From JACCYQ01 sp036675565 (GTDB taxonomy: Bacteria > Bacteroidota > Bacteroidia > Chitinophagales > Chitinophagaceae), in NCBI GenBank assembly GCA_036675565.1, contig JAKFER010000027.1, positions 1 to 59,109 on the forward strand: DNA of 59,109 nt, read 5' to 3'. The position numbers and the translations under genes are program-made. Positions 53,094 to 59,109 of this stretch are shown in pieces (position 1 is the stretch's first letter; every line of letters begins with the position of its first letter). The notes beneath the pieces were generated by a model, which did not search any database, was not told the DNA's origin, and worked only from the letters and a program-made list of their open reading frames with translations.

Positions 53094-53654
53094 ATGAAAC
53101 ATGAATACAAGGTTCTGTTTAACGAAATGTTGGCTGATATTGATAATTACTGGCAAAGCCCGGGTGATGAAAAGCTTAAAGCAGAATCCTGCTTCTGGAT
53201 TGCCCAGCATTATTTGAACAAGGTAAAAGACCTTGTACGGGAACATGACTTCTTCGGAGATTGTGAAGAGATCGAATTTTTCAAGAACGTAAAACCTGAA
53301 TTTACAGGTTATATCGAATACTTTGTTTTACTCAGTGAGAGTTTGATGTTTGTCCCAACTGATTTTGAATCGCAAAAAAAATACTGGACCGATGAGGCTA
53401 AAAGATTCAACCGGTTTTATATAAAGCACAAAGCATTTATTCAATATTATGAAGATGGCAACAGCAATTTGGATACGTTGTATTTTCTGAGAAGAAATTA
53501 CTATCTCCAAAATAATCAACCCTTGATTTATGATATAGAAAAGGAATTTTCTACAACTTATGACATGCTGGTGGGAAATTACCTTGCTCATAAAAAATAC
53601 TTTGATTTTGTAAATGAGAGACTGAGGAAACTGGATACATTAAAAAATGATTAA
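53094..53654 (+). CDS. RteC-domain protein 2
   Basis: This 186-residue protein is a paralog of the RteC-like protein at 44.6 kb. The core EIEFFKNVKPEFTGYIEYF, ESLMFVPTDF and RFYIKHKAFIQYYEDG is conserved, followed by LDTLYFLRRNYYL. It has the RteC helical domain and a C-terminal winged-helix part that should bind DNA. Its stop overlaps the start of a 90-residue gene, so both are made together. No excision or transfer genes lie next to it. It could regulate a resident island or act as a domesticated regulator. Confidence 0.85.
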   Translation: MKHEYKVLFNEMLADIDNYWQSPGDEKLKAESCFWIAQHYLNKVKDLVREHDFFGDCEEIEFFKNVKPEFTGYIEYFVLLSESLMFVPTDFESQKKYWTDEAKRFNRFYIKHKAFIQYYEDGNSNLDTLYFLRRNYYLQNNQPLIYDIEKEFSTTYDMLVGNYLAHKKYFDFVNERLRKLDTLKND

Positions 53655-53919
53655 TAATTCACTGATGAACAAACTTTACGCTTTTGTTCTGCATATAAAT
53701 GTGCCGATGAAAACTGTCAGTTTTCTCGCCTTGTTGCTGGAAGAAAAGCAGGTTCATGTAGATCATTTAAAACTGCATCGGTTTCGCAACGGAGAAGCAT
53801 TGCTCATCGTACAATGTGAGCTGTTAGAAAAAGAAGTGCATGAATTATCATTAGAATTGGATCAATTACCTGAAGTTTTGAAATGGGAAAAGCTAACACT
53901 TGATAAATTAATTAAATAA
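53647..53919 (+). CDS. small protein, possibly ACT-like domain
   Basis: This 90-residue protein overlaps the end of the RteC-like gene by 8 bp. A second possible start is the ATG six codons later (MNKLYAFVL). The middle resembles an ACT-type fold: LYAFVLHINVPMKTVSFLAL, LLEEKQVHVDHLKLHRFRNG and LLIVQCELLEKEV recall the small subunit of acetolactate synthase. There is no catalytic partner nearby, so a ligand-binding or regulatory role with the RteC-like protein is guessed. The similarity is weak and not verified. Confidence 0.6.
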   Translation: MINNSLMNKLYAFVLHINVPMKTVSFLALLLEEKQVHVDHLKLHRFRNGEALLIVQCELLEKEVHELSLELDQLPEVLKWEKLTLDKLIK

Positions 53920-53994
53920 TATGAAGCAAATACATTCTTCATTCTTAGATTTATAGAAGTATATTTTTTAACTACGAAGGAAATTTAATCGTTC

Positions 53995-54651
53995 ATGATG
54001 TCAAAATTATCGGTTGTAATTATTGAAGATCATCAGTTATTACGGGAATTGCTGATGGATTTATTGGATAAAGATGCTAAATACAAAGTCATTGGTCAAG
54101 CCGCTACTTGCCAGGAAGCCAATGAAATCATCGGTATCTTAAAACCTGATATTGCTTTGTTGGATTTAAACCTGCCCGATGGATCAGGAATGGATATAAT
54201 ACCTGTAATCAAAAAAACATCACGAAAAACTAAGATTGTTGTGCTATCTATGTACTGTCACCCCGCTTATGCACAAAAGGCTATAAAGTTTGGAGGAGAT
54301 GCTTTTGTAACAAAAAATTCTTCTCACCAGGAAATCCTTACTGCAATCGAAGAAGTTGTACAGGGTGGCCAATACATTTGTTCAGAAATAAAAAATGAAA
54401 TATCCCTGCACTTGCTGACCAGTGAGGTAAAAAATCCAGATTTGGAAACATTAAGTATGCGAGAAAAAGAAGTGTTACAGTATTTAAAACAAGGCCTCTC
54501 ATCTAAAGAAATTGCTGCGTCGCTTCACATAACATTGAAAACAGTTCAGGCACACAGGTATAGTATTTTTAAAAAGTTAAAGGTTAAGAATATAACCTCG
54601 CTGATAAATTATGTAAATAAAGTGGAACTCAATTACGGAGTTGTTTCATGA
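53995..54651 (+). CDS. LuxR/NarL-type response regulator
   Basis: This 218-residue protein has a receiver domain (acidic pocket Glu11/Asp12, phospho-acceptor Asp57 in ALLDLNLPDG, Lys107 in FVTKNS) and a LuxR-type helix-turn-helix near 150-210 (LSMREKEVLQYLKQGLSSKE, then TVQAHRYSIFKKLKV). On phosphorylation it should bind promoter DNA. No sensor kinase gene is in the window. It may control accessory genes here, but this cannot be shown. Its stop lies 3 bp from the stop of the convergent zinc-finger-type gene, and no terminator separates them. Confidence 0.93.
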   Translation: MMSKLSVVIIEDHQLLRELLMDLLDKDAKYKVIGQAATCQEANEIIGILKPDIALLDLNLPDGSGMDIIPVIKKTSRKTKIVVLSMYCHPAYAQKAIKFGGDAFVTKNSSHQEILTAIEEVVQGGQYICSEIKNEISLHLLTSEVKNPDLETLSMREKEVLQYLKQGLSSKEIAASLHITLKTVQAHRYSIFKKLKVKNITSLINYVNKVELNYGVVS

Positions 54652-54654
54652 TGT

Positions 54655-55029
54655 TCAATCAAATGCCTTCACCAACTTGTATTTATTGTCATTCATCTGA
54701 CAGTAGCCATAATCAAAACAAAAAATATACAGGTTGCTTTTTATTTTAGAAGTAACCTGGTGTGTATGATAGTCAAATTCAAAACCTTCTTTCAATAGGC
54801 TTTCCCTGGGAATTTGATCCCGGTCTTTACGGACAATCAGTTTCTTCAGGATGCGCCTGTTTTTCTTCAGCACCAACTGTATGCGTTTGATTTCCTGCTG
54901 CTCATTATAAAGCTGTGTGTTATGGTATTTGTTCTTGCATCCTGCATTACAAAAAATGCGGTCCCTTCTTCCTGCGTTCAGGTTTATGAGTTTATTGCAC
55001 TGTTTACATCTGCGTGAATCTGATTCCAT
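54655..55029 (-). CDS. hypothetical protein with N-terminal zinc-ribbon-like motif
   Basis: This 124-residue basic protein has Cys8-x2-Cys11 and Cys27-x3-Cys31 followed by His36, a pattern that suggests a small zinc-binding knuckle (RRCKQCNKLI and IFCNAGCKNKYHN). The rest is rich in lysine and arginine (LKKNRRILKKLIVRKDRDQ). Such short proteins are frequent in Bacteroidota accessory regions; their role is not known to me. DNA or RNA binding is a reasonable guess. It is convergent to the response regulator gene and divergent from ssb. Confidence 0.6.
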   Translation of the reverse strand: MESDSRRCKQCNKLINLNAGRRDRIFCNAGCKNKYHNTQLYNEQQEIKRIQLVLKKNRRILKKLIVRKDRDQIPRESLLKEGFEFDYHTHQVTSKIKSNLYIFCFDYGYCQMNDNKYKLVKAFD

Positions 55030-55172
55030 ACCCCTAAAATAAAACCTATTATTCGTTTGATAAAACGTTTATATCCGTACATGATCCGGATAGAAACGTG
55101 TGTTTTTCATTTATGGTTATTGGGAGGTAATACATTCGTTAAACAATTTCCTCTAACGCTAAAACATCTGTT

Positions 55173-55502
55173 ATGAAATGCCTGAACAAAGTACAACTCA
55201 TTGGTTATCTCGGAAAGAACCCTGAAATATTAACCCTTAAAGATGGATCACTCATGGCCAGGATAAGTATGGCCACGGACAGATATATTCATCAGCAGGG
55301 CAGGTCAGTTAAATACACAGAATGGCACACCGTAAAGGTTTGGAGCCAGAAGCAGGTAGAAAGATTGCAAAACTATTTTATTAAAGGAAGTCATATCATG
55401 GTGGATGGAAGGGTAGTCTACCGTACCTACATCGATAAGGTGGGACACACCCGTTATGTTACTGAAATAAATGCAAATTTTCTCGTTGACCTGGACCGGT
55501 AA
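55173..55502 (+). CDS. ssb: single-stranded DNA-binding protein (short form)
   Basis: This 109-residue protein is an OB-fold SSB: MKCLNKVQLIGYLGKNPEIL at the start, ARISMATDRYIHQQGRSVKY and TEWHTVKVWSQKQVERL in the middle. It ends at about the end of the OB fold (NANFLVDLDR) and lacks the flexible linker and acidic tip through which housekeeping SSB recruits partners. Short SSBs of this type are typical of plasmids and integrated elements. It is followed 12 bp later by a broken YifB/ComM gene. Confidence 0.9.
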   Translation: MKCLNKVQLIGYLGKNPEILTLKDGSLMARISMATDRYIHQQGRSVKYTEWHTVKVWSQKQVERLQNYFIKGSHIMVDGRVVYRTYIDKVGHTRYVTEINANFLVDLDR

Positions 55503-55513
55503 ATTTTTTTATC

Positions 55514-55756
55514 ATGGTTGCAAAAATATACAGCAGTGCCTTACATGAGGGTTGAGGCATTTCGCATAACCGTTGAAGTGAGCCTGAATGCAAAAGGCAT
55601 AGGAGTCCTGTTAACCGGCCTGCCCGATGATGCTATGAAAGAAAGCATTGCCAGGATAGAATCTGCTATTCAAAGCTGCGGGTATATTATGCCCGGACAA
55701 AAATTGTCATCAACCTGATTCCGGCTGACAATATCACCTGTAATGCCTGCCCGTAA
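55514..55756 (+). pseudogene. N-terminal fragment of a YifB/ComM-like protein
   Basis: From the ATG at 55514 the sequence reads MVAKIYSSALHEG and stops. In another frame it continues as VEAFRITVEVSLNAKGIGV, LLTGLPDDAMKESIARIES and SCGYIMPG, the start of YifB/ComM (Mg-chelatase-like ATPase). After GQK a second shift gives IVINLIPADNIT and a stop at 55756. Intact YifB has about 510 residues; only about 75 remain, with two frameshifts. It is a dead remnant next to a short ssb gene. Confidence 0.75.
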
Positions 55757-55795
55757 AATTTGCGTGGTCGCAATTATTTCTCGTTAGTGAGTATT

Positions 55796-55976
55796 TCAAT
55801 TCTTTGTTTCGGCGTTAATTTCATTCGGCCCTTTCCATTTTGATCCTTTAAAAGCATCGACATCAATCTGTTTTTTGCCGTTGCTCAGATCATTACTCAT
55901 AAACAGCTTAAATGTCTTCACCCATTTTGATTCATTCCAGGGGCCATTTCATTTCCGCCTTCACAGAACTTTTCAT
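55796..55976 (-). pseudogene. small frameshifted gene of unknown function
   Basis: On the minus strand the ATG at 55976 reads MKSSVKAEMKWP. After a one-base shift the frame continues WNESKWVKTFKLFMSNDLSN, GKKQIDVDAFKGSKWKGPN and EINAETKN, ending at 55796. The joined product would be about 60 residues and looks like real protein. The leader has the sequence TTTTAAAAAATTTTAAAT, nearly the same as in front of the DUF932 gene on the other strand. No family is recognised. Confidence 0.4.
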
Positions 55977-56225
55977 ATTTAAAATTTTTTAAAATAAATG
56001 ATCTGGTGTTTGTAAAAAAGGACAAAAAGGAAAGCAAGTTATGGGCCTGTTAATCAGGTGATTTCAACAATGCCAAAAGGCTGCGGGCATAAACACAAGA
56101 TCCTTCCACCAGCCCTTCATTTATACCTTGCCTTTTTGGCTTTTAGGCCGGCCCCTTTTAGAATGCTTTCTTTTTGTCCTTTTTCTTTTACTAACATCTT
56201 TTCATAATTAAAATTTTTTAAAAAC
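55977..56225. other. intergenic region with two AAAATTTTTTAAAA leaders
   Basis: The 16-mer TTAAAATTTTTTAAAA occurs near both ends, close to 55979-55994 and 56209-56224, each directly before a start codon on opposite strands. Between them only very short basic frames are found on the minus strand (for example MLVKEKGQKESILKGAGLK). I do not call them genes. Confidence 0.45.
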
Positions 56226-57266
56226 ATGGCACACAACATTCATTTTAACGAGCAGACAAAGAAACATTGTTTCTTTTCCGTTAACGAAAAAGCATGGCAT
56301 GGATTAGGTCAAATCATTGATCAATATCCAACGAGTGCAGAAGCATTGCAATTTGCAGGACTGGATTATACAGTTGAAAAAAGGAAAATTTTTACAGTTG
56401 AAAACGAAAATGCAAATCCGGCAATTGAAGTACCCGGTTTTTTTGCCACCATAAGAACAGACAATCAAACAGTGCTTGGAGTAGTTGGTAAGGATTATGA
56501 AGTGGTGCAGAATACGGATGCTTTTAGTTTTTTTGATTCCATTGTTGGTGGTGACGGCATCCAATATGAAACCGCAGGATCTTTAGGTAATGGCGAACGT
56601 ATTTTTATCACGGCGAAATTGCCCGGTTATATTATCGTTGGAAAGGATGATCTTATAGAAAAGTATTTGTTTTTAACTACTTCGCATGATGGATTTGGTA
56701 GTATAGCAGCGGCTTTTACACCCATCAGAATTGTTTGCCAGAATACATTAAATGCAGCCCTTCGAACCCAAAGGAATTCCATTAAAATCAGGCATACGGC
56801 CAATGCTAAGGAAAGACTCGAACAGGCTCATAAACTGATGGGTATTTCAAATCAGTTATCCGGTCAGCTAGCCCAGGTATTTAATAGCTGGTCTAAAGTA
56901 CGCATTAGTGACACCGAATTAAAAGGATTAATTCAACTTGCAATGTTACCAAATAAAGAAGTTTTATTGAACCTGCAGGCAGGGAAACAAGATGAGTTGT
57001 CAACTTGCTTTAAAAATATTTGTGACAATGCTTTTGAATATGCGATAAGCCATCCTACACAACAACTTGAAACAACCAAAGGCACTTTATTTGGTGCTTA
57101 TAACACGGTTACTGGTTATTACCAGAATGTTCGCAGTTATAAAAATGATGAAGCCAAACTGAAATCCGTTTTACTCGGAGGAACCGCTCAATTAAGGACA
57201 CAGGCAGCATTTAATCTTTGTACAAGATTTGCCCATGATGGCAAATTGAATATGCTTATGAATTAA
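56226..57266 (+). CDS. DUF932 domain-containing protein
   Basis: This 346-residue protein matches the DUF932 (LGT_TIGR03299) phage/plasmid-like family: MAHNIHFNEQTKKHCFFSVN, EKAWHGLGQIID, VVGKDYEVVQNTDAFSFFDS, ITAKLPGYIIVG and PIRIVCQNTLNAAL. The family is common on plasmids, ICEs and phages, but its biochemical function is not established. The protein is cytosolic and full length. It has an AT-rich leader and its own terminator, so it is a single-gene unit. Together with ssb, YifB fragment and RadC it marks this end of the window as mobile-element territory. Confidence 0.9.
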   Translation: MAHNIHFNEQTKKHCFFSVNEKAWHGLGQIIDQYPTSAEALQFAGLDYTVEKRKIFTVENENANPAIEVPGFFATIRTDNQTVLGVVGKDYEVVQNTDAFSFFDSIVGGDGIQYETAGSLGNGERIFITAKLPGYIIVGKDDLIEKYLFLTTSHDGFGSIAAAFTPIRIVCQNTLNAALRTQRNSIKIRHTANAKERLEQAHKLMGISNQLSGQLAQVFNSWSKVRISDTELKGLIQLAMLPNKEVLLNLQAGKQDELSTCFKNICDNAFEYAISHPTQQLETTKGTLFGAYNTVTGYYQNVRSYKNDEAKLKSVLLGGTAQLRTQAAFNLCTRFAHDGKLNMLMN

Positions 57267-57277
57267 CAATTAAATTG

Positions 57278-57310
57278 AAAAAGCAACGGTTAAAATGCCG
57301 TTGCTTTTTT
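57278..57310 (+). terminator. intrinsic terminator after DUF932 gene
   Basis: AAAAAGCAACGG, a short loop and CCGTTGCTTTTTTT form a perfect stem followed by T residues, 12 bp after the stop codon. Confidence 0.9.
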
Positions 57311-57366
57311 TAAATAAAAAGCTGCCGTCCATTAAACATTAAATCTTCAAAAGGGGTCGGCAGCTT
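57311..57366 (-). terminator. minus-strand intrinsic terminator facing the DUF932 terminator
   Basis: AAGCTGCCG (57319-57327) and CGGCAGCTT (57358-57366) form a 9-bp stem. Only on the minus strand is it followed by a T run (TTTATTT). A leftward transcript must therefore end here, although no recognised leftward gene lies between 57366 and 57590. Confidence 0.7.
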
Positions 57367-57387
57367 ACTGAATTTTAATCAGGGTTA

Positions 57388-57492
57388 TTAAAGATTAAAG
57401 GAGGTATTTTCCTTCATTAATTCTTCTACAAAGTTCGCTTTTGGTCTGCTGAAGCGGCAAGGAAATTCCGGCATAAAAAAAAGATTACCCAT
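57388..57492 (-). CDS. possible 34-residue protein ahead of minus-strand terminator
   Basis: A minus-strand frame reads MGNLFFMPEFPCRFSRPKAN and ends FVEELMKENTSFNL, stopping 22 bp before the minus-strand terminator. An upstream mini-frame (57510-57560, MEPSPLLGNKGKEATE) lies on the same strand. The region also contains GGCAAGGAA / TTCCTTGCC inverted pieces, so the transcript could be a small RNA instead. No homolog is known to me. Confidence 0.3.
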   Translation of the reverse strand: MGNLFFMPEFPCRFSRPKANFVEELMKENTSFNL

Positions 57493-57591
57493 ATTGGTCA
57501 CGATACTATTTATTCCGTTGCTTCCTTGCCTTTATTGCCCAAAAGCGGTGATGGTTCCATAATCAATTTTTAAAAAATAAAACATAAGATT

Positions 57592-58068
57592 ATGGAAAAC
57601 AATTTAAGCCTGGAAGTATTGAACAATGTATCTGAAATTGACATTGTTTATAAAAAGAAAGTGACATGCAAAGCATCTGAAAGACCGTTGATCGGATCTT
57701 CTAATGATGCTTATAAAGTCTGCATGCATTACTGGAATCCCGATAAAATTGAACTGCTGGAGGAATTCAAAGTTTTATTTCTAAGCAGGGCTAACAGGGT
57801 ATTGCAAATTTTTCCGGTTTCCCAGGGTGGCATTACAGGTACAGTGGCAGATCCAAGATTAATTTTAGCTGGCGCAATCAGAGTGGCAACATGTGCTATG
57901 ATCCTGGTACATAATCATCCTTCCGGAAGTTTAAAGCCTTCAAGAGCAGATGAAGAACTGACATTAAAAATAAAAGAAGCTGCAAAGTATTTTGATATGA
58001 AAGTGCTAGATCATTTAGTTATTTCATCTGAAGGTTATTATTCATTTGCAGATGAAGGGCTTTTATAG
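57592..58068 (+). CDS. RadC-like JAB domain protein
   Basis: This 158-residue protein has the JAMM/JAB metal-site residues: Glu58 in LLEEFKVLFL, His107 and His109 in LVHNHPSG, and Asp120 in SRADEEL. It lacks the N-terminal helix-hairpin-helix part of chromosomal RadC, so it is the short form found on mobile elements and often annotated as a DNA repair or anti-restriction protein, though its activity is not established. It starts after a near-palindrome (CATAATC / GATTATG) shared with the leftward mini-frame. Confidence 0.9.
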   Translation: MENNLSLEVLNNVSEIDIVYKKKVTCKASERPLIGSSNDAYKVCMHYWNPDKIELLEEFKVLFLSRANRVLQIFPVSQGGITGTVADPRLILAGAIRVATCAMILVHNHPSGSLKPSRADEELTLKIKEAAKYFDMKVLDHLVISSEGYYSFADEGLL

Positions 58069-58213
58069 CCCTTTTTTTGGTCGGGAAATATAAAGACACT
58101 TGTATTGTTTTACCATTGCAGATACTCTTTCCTATAGCAGGCTACATGAACAAACGTAAGTGTATTAGTAATTAAAGCATATAATATTTTTAATGACATA
58201 ACGTTTTGGGGAA

Positions 58214-58624
58214 ATGAATTCCAATCCTTATAAACAACCTGTTGATCAGAAACTTGTTTTGCTGATTGATGATGACCCGGATGAAATAGAAATCTACAAT
58301 TATGCAATCAGCTCACTGAACTTTCCAGCTTCATGCATTCAGGCTAACAACCGAGATGTTGCCATGAACTTGTTAGCTCGAATGACACCAGATCTGATAA
58401 TAATCGATTATTCAATACCGGTCAAAAATGGACTGGAAGTTCTGGTCGAAATACGGTCACTGCCTGGTTTAAATAAAACACCCATTGTTTTTTGTTCTAC
58501 TGTCATGAATGAGGAGATCCGTAACAAAGCTATGGATGCTGGCGCAACATTCTGTATAAAAAAATTGACGCAATTACAAGATACAGTTGAATTACTTAGC
58601 AGTATTTTTTTAAATGAAAAATGA
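58214..58624 (+). CDS. stand-alone response regulator receiver protein
   Basis: This 136-residue protein consists only of a receiver domain: acidic residues Asp19-Asp21 in LLIDDDPDE, phospho-acceptor Asp65 in LIIIDYSIPVKNG, Thr/Ser in FCSTVMN and a Lys at 116-117 in FCIKKLT. It has no DNA-binding domain and resembles Rcp1-type single-domain regulators that relay phosphate or bind a partner protein. No histidine kinase is in the window. It is followed by a bidirectional terminator shared with the convergent gene. Confidence 0.9.
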   Translation: MNSNPYKQPVDQKLVLLIDDDPDEIEIYNYAISSLNFPASCIQANNRDVAMNLLARMTPDLIIIDYSIPVKNGLEVLVEIRSLPGLNKTPIVFCSTVMNEEIRNKAMDAGATFCIKKLTQLQDTVELLSSIFLNEK

Positions 58625-58645
58625 CCTGTTCAGAGCAGGTCATTT
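58619..58645. terminator. bidirectional terminator between convergent genes
   Basis: AAATGACCTG, loop TTCAGAG and CAGGTCATTT form a perfect 10-bp stem. A and T runs flank it on both sides. It lies between the response regulator stop and the end of the leftward 95-residue gene. Confidence 0.8.
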
Positions 58646-58667
58646 AATGCTAAAAAAATGGTTTTCT

Positions 58668-58955
58668 TCAAATCATTTTTAATCTTTCATAAAATTCTGT
58701 AAGCGCTCCTTTTTTCAGAATTTCCTCATGAATCTCTCTGAATTCCGATAATGAATCTTTTGGTAAAGCTTCAATAATTTCATCTTTAAATGGATTGTTT
58801 TCAGAAAGCATTCCAGCCTCTATAACCCGGCTTAATAATAAAATATTCTGACGGCTGATTGTCAGGTTGATTTTACATTTATCAGCCATCCCCGGACTGC
58901 ATAGAATCGCCTGAAAGATTTTTGACTTTTCTTTTGTTGTTGTTACATTACTCAT
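58668..58955 (-). CDS. hypothetical protein (95 residues)
   Basis: This minus-strand gene encodes a soluble, charged protein (KINLTISRQNILLLSRVIEA, EIIEALPKDSLSEFREIHEE) that looks mostly helical. No signal peptide, membrane segment or known motif is seen. The leader contains TTTTTAAAAAAAATG, like other genes of this region. It ends next to the shared terminator. The family is not recognised; an accessory-element protein is likely from context. Confidence 0.55.
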   Translation of the reverse strand: MSNVTTTKEKSKIFQAILCSPGMADKCKINLTISRQNILLLSRVIEAGMLSENNPFKDEIIEALPKDSLSEFREIHEEILKKGALTEFYERLKMI

Positions 58956-59109
58956 ACCGCACTGTTTACATTTTTTTTAAAAATTATCTTCTTTCAAATT
59001 TATTTTTAAAACCCCGTATTCACACCTTCAGAATCTGAACAGGTATTTTTTTCGGGTCTCCACAAGGCTAAATTTATAAAAGCGTCCAGGTTGCTAAATC
59101 TGCAACCGG

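Noticed and set aside
56127..56206. 26-residue basic frame on the minus strand (MLVKEKGQ...)
   Set aside because: Too short, with no terminator, operator or recognised similarity.
58081..58110. Additional half-site TGTCTTTATAT on the minus strand
   Set aside because: No AGTCC-type half-site lies 21 bp upstream and no leftward gene follows.

Overview
The window comes from a Bacteroidota genome, most likely a soil- or water-type member of the Chitinophagaceae. The evidence is three SusC/SusD outer-membrane import pairs, two FecI-type sigma / FecR anti-sigma pairs, a type IX secretion C-terminal domain, Bacteroidota-only families such as RteC, low GC content and AT-rich leaders in place of strong Shine-Dalgarno sequences. 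No rRNA, tRNA, CRISPR array or intact insertion sequence was seen.

Region 1 (0.3-19.6 kb) is a SusCD locus of 13 co-directional, tightly spaced genes, with a divergent DeoR-family regulator. It has no glycoside hydrolase. It carries instead a Tat-exported endonuclease/exonuclease/phosphatase-fold enzyme, a secreted calcineurin-like metallophosphoesterase, a lipoprotein glycerophosphodiester phosphodiesterase, a PafA-type alkaline phosphatase and a cytosolic histidine phosphatase. With these come an ACS-type MFS transporter, a polyol-permease-type (RbtT/DalT/CsbX-like) MFS transporter, an FAD-dependent oxidoreductase, a D-2-hydroxyacid dehydrogenase and two tandem FGGY sugar kinases. I infer uptake and surface dephosphorylation of a phosphodiester-linked polyol or sugar (a teichoic-acid-like or glycerophospho-polyol substrate), followed by import, oxidation and re-phosphorylation.

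Region 2 (19.9-29.1 kb) and region 3 (30.5-40.4 kb) are two parallel loci: ECF sigma, FecR, STN-domain SusC, SusD and two exported thioredoxin-like proteins. Both have a matching hairpin between fecR and susC. A secreted protein that joins a rhamnose-binding (SUEL-type) lectin domain to a T9SS sorting domain lies between them on the minus strand. Next comes an operon of a DsbD-N-like protein, a full DsbD and a PLP-dependent cysteine synthase (40.7-44.2 kb). The 26-44 kb stretch therefore has a periplasmic thiol and sulfur theme.

Region 4 (44.2-59.1 kb) is accessory and mosaic. It holds two RteC-family regulators, a decayed HipB/HipA toxin-antitoxin module, an FKBP-like lipoprotein, a second DsbD-N-like protein, an acyl-CoA dehydrogenase, a TonB receptor behind a structured leader, a LuxR-type and a stand-alone response regulator, a short SSB, a YifB/ComM fragment, a DUF932 protein and a RadC-like JAB protein. 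Several small or broken genes suggest an old mobile-element landing zone.

The most unexpected signals are non-coding. Seven copies of a direct repeat (NAGTCC-type half-site, then NGTCTT-type half-site exactly 21 bp later) lie in front of genes between 40.69 and 49.12 kb, one of them on the minus strand. A 119-bp element is bounded by 14-bp perfect inverted repeats. Five terminator-like repeats occur at 50.44-50.85 kb. A multi-stem leader ending in a terminator precedes the TonB receptor gene.
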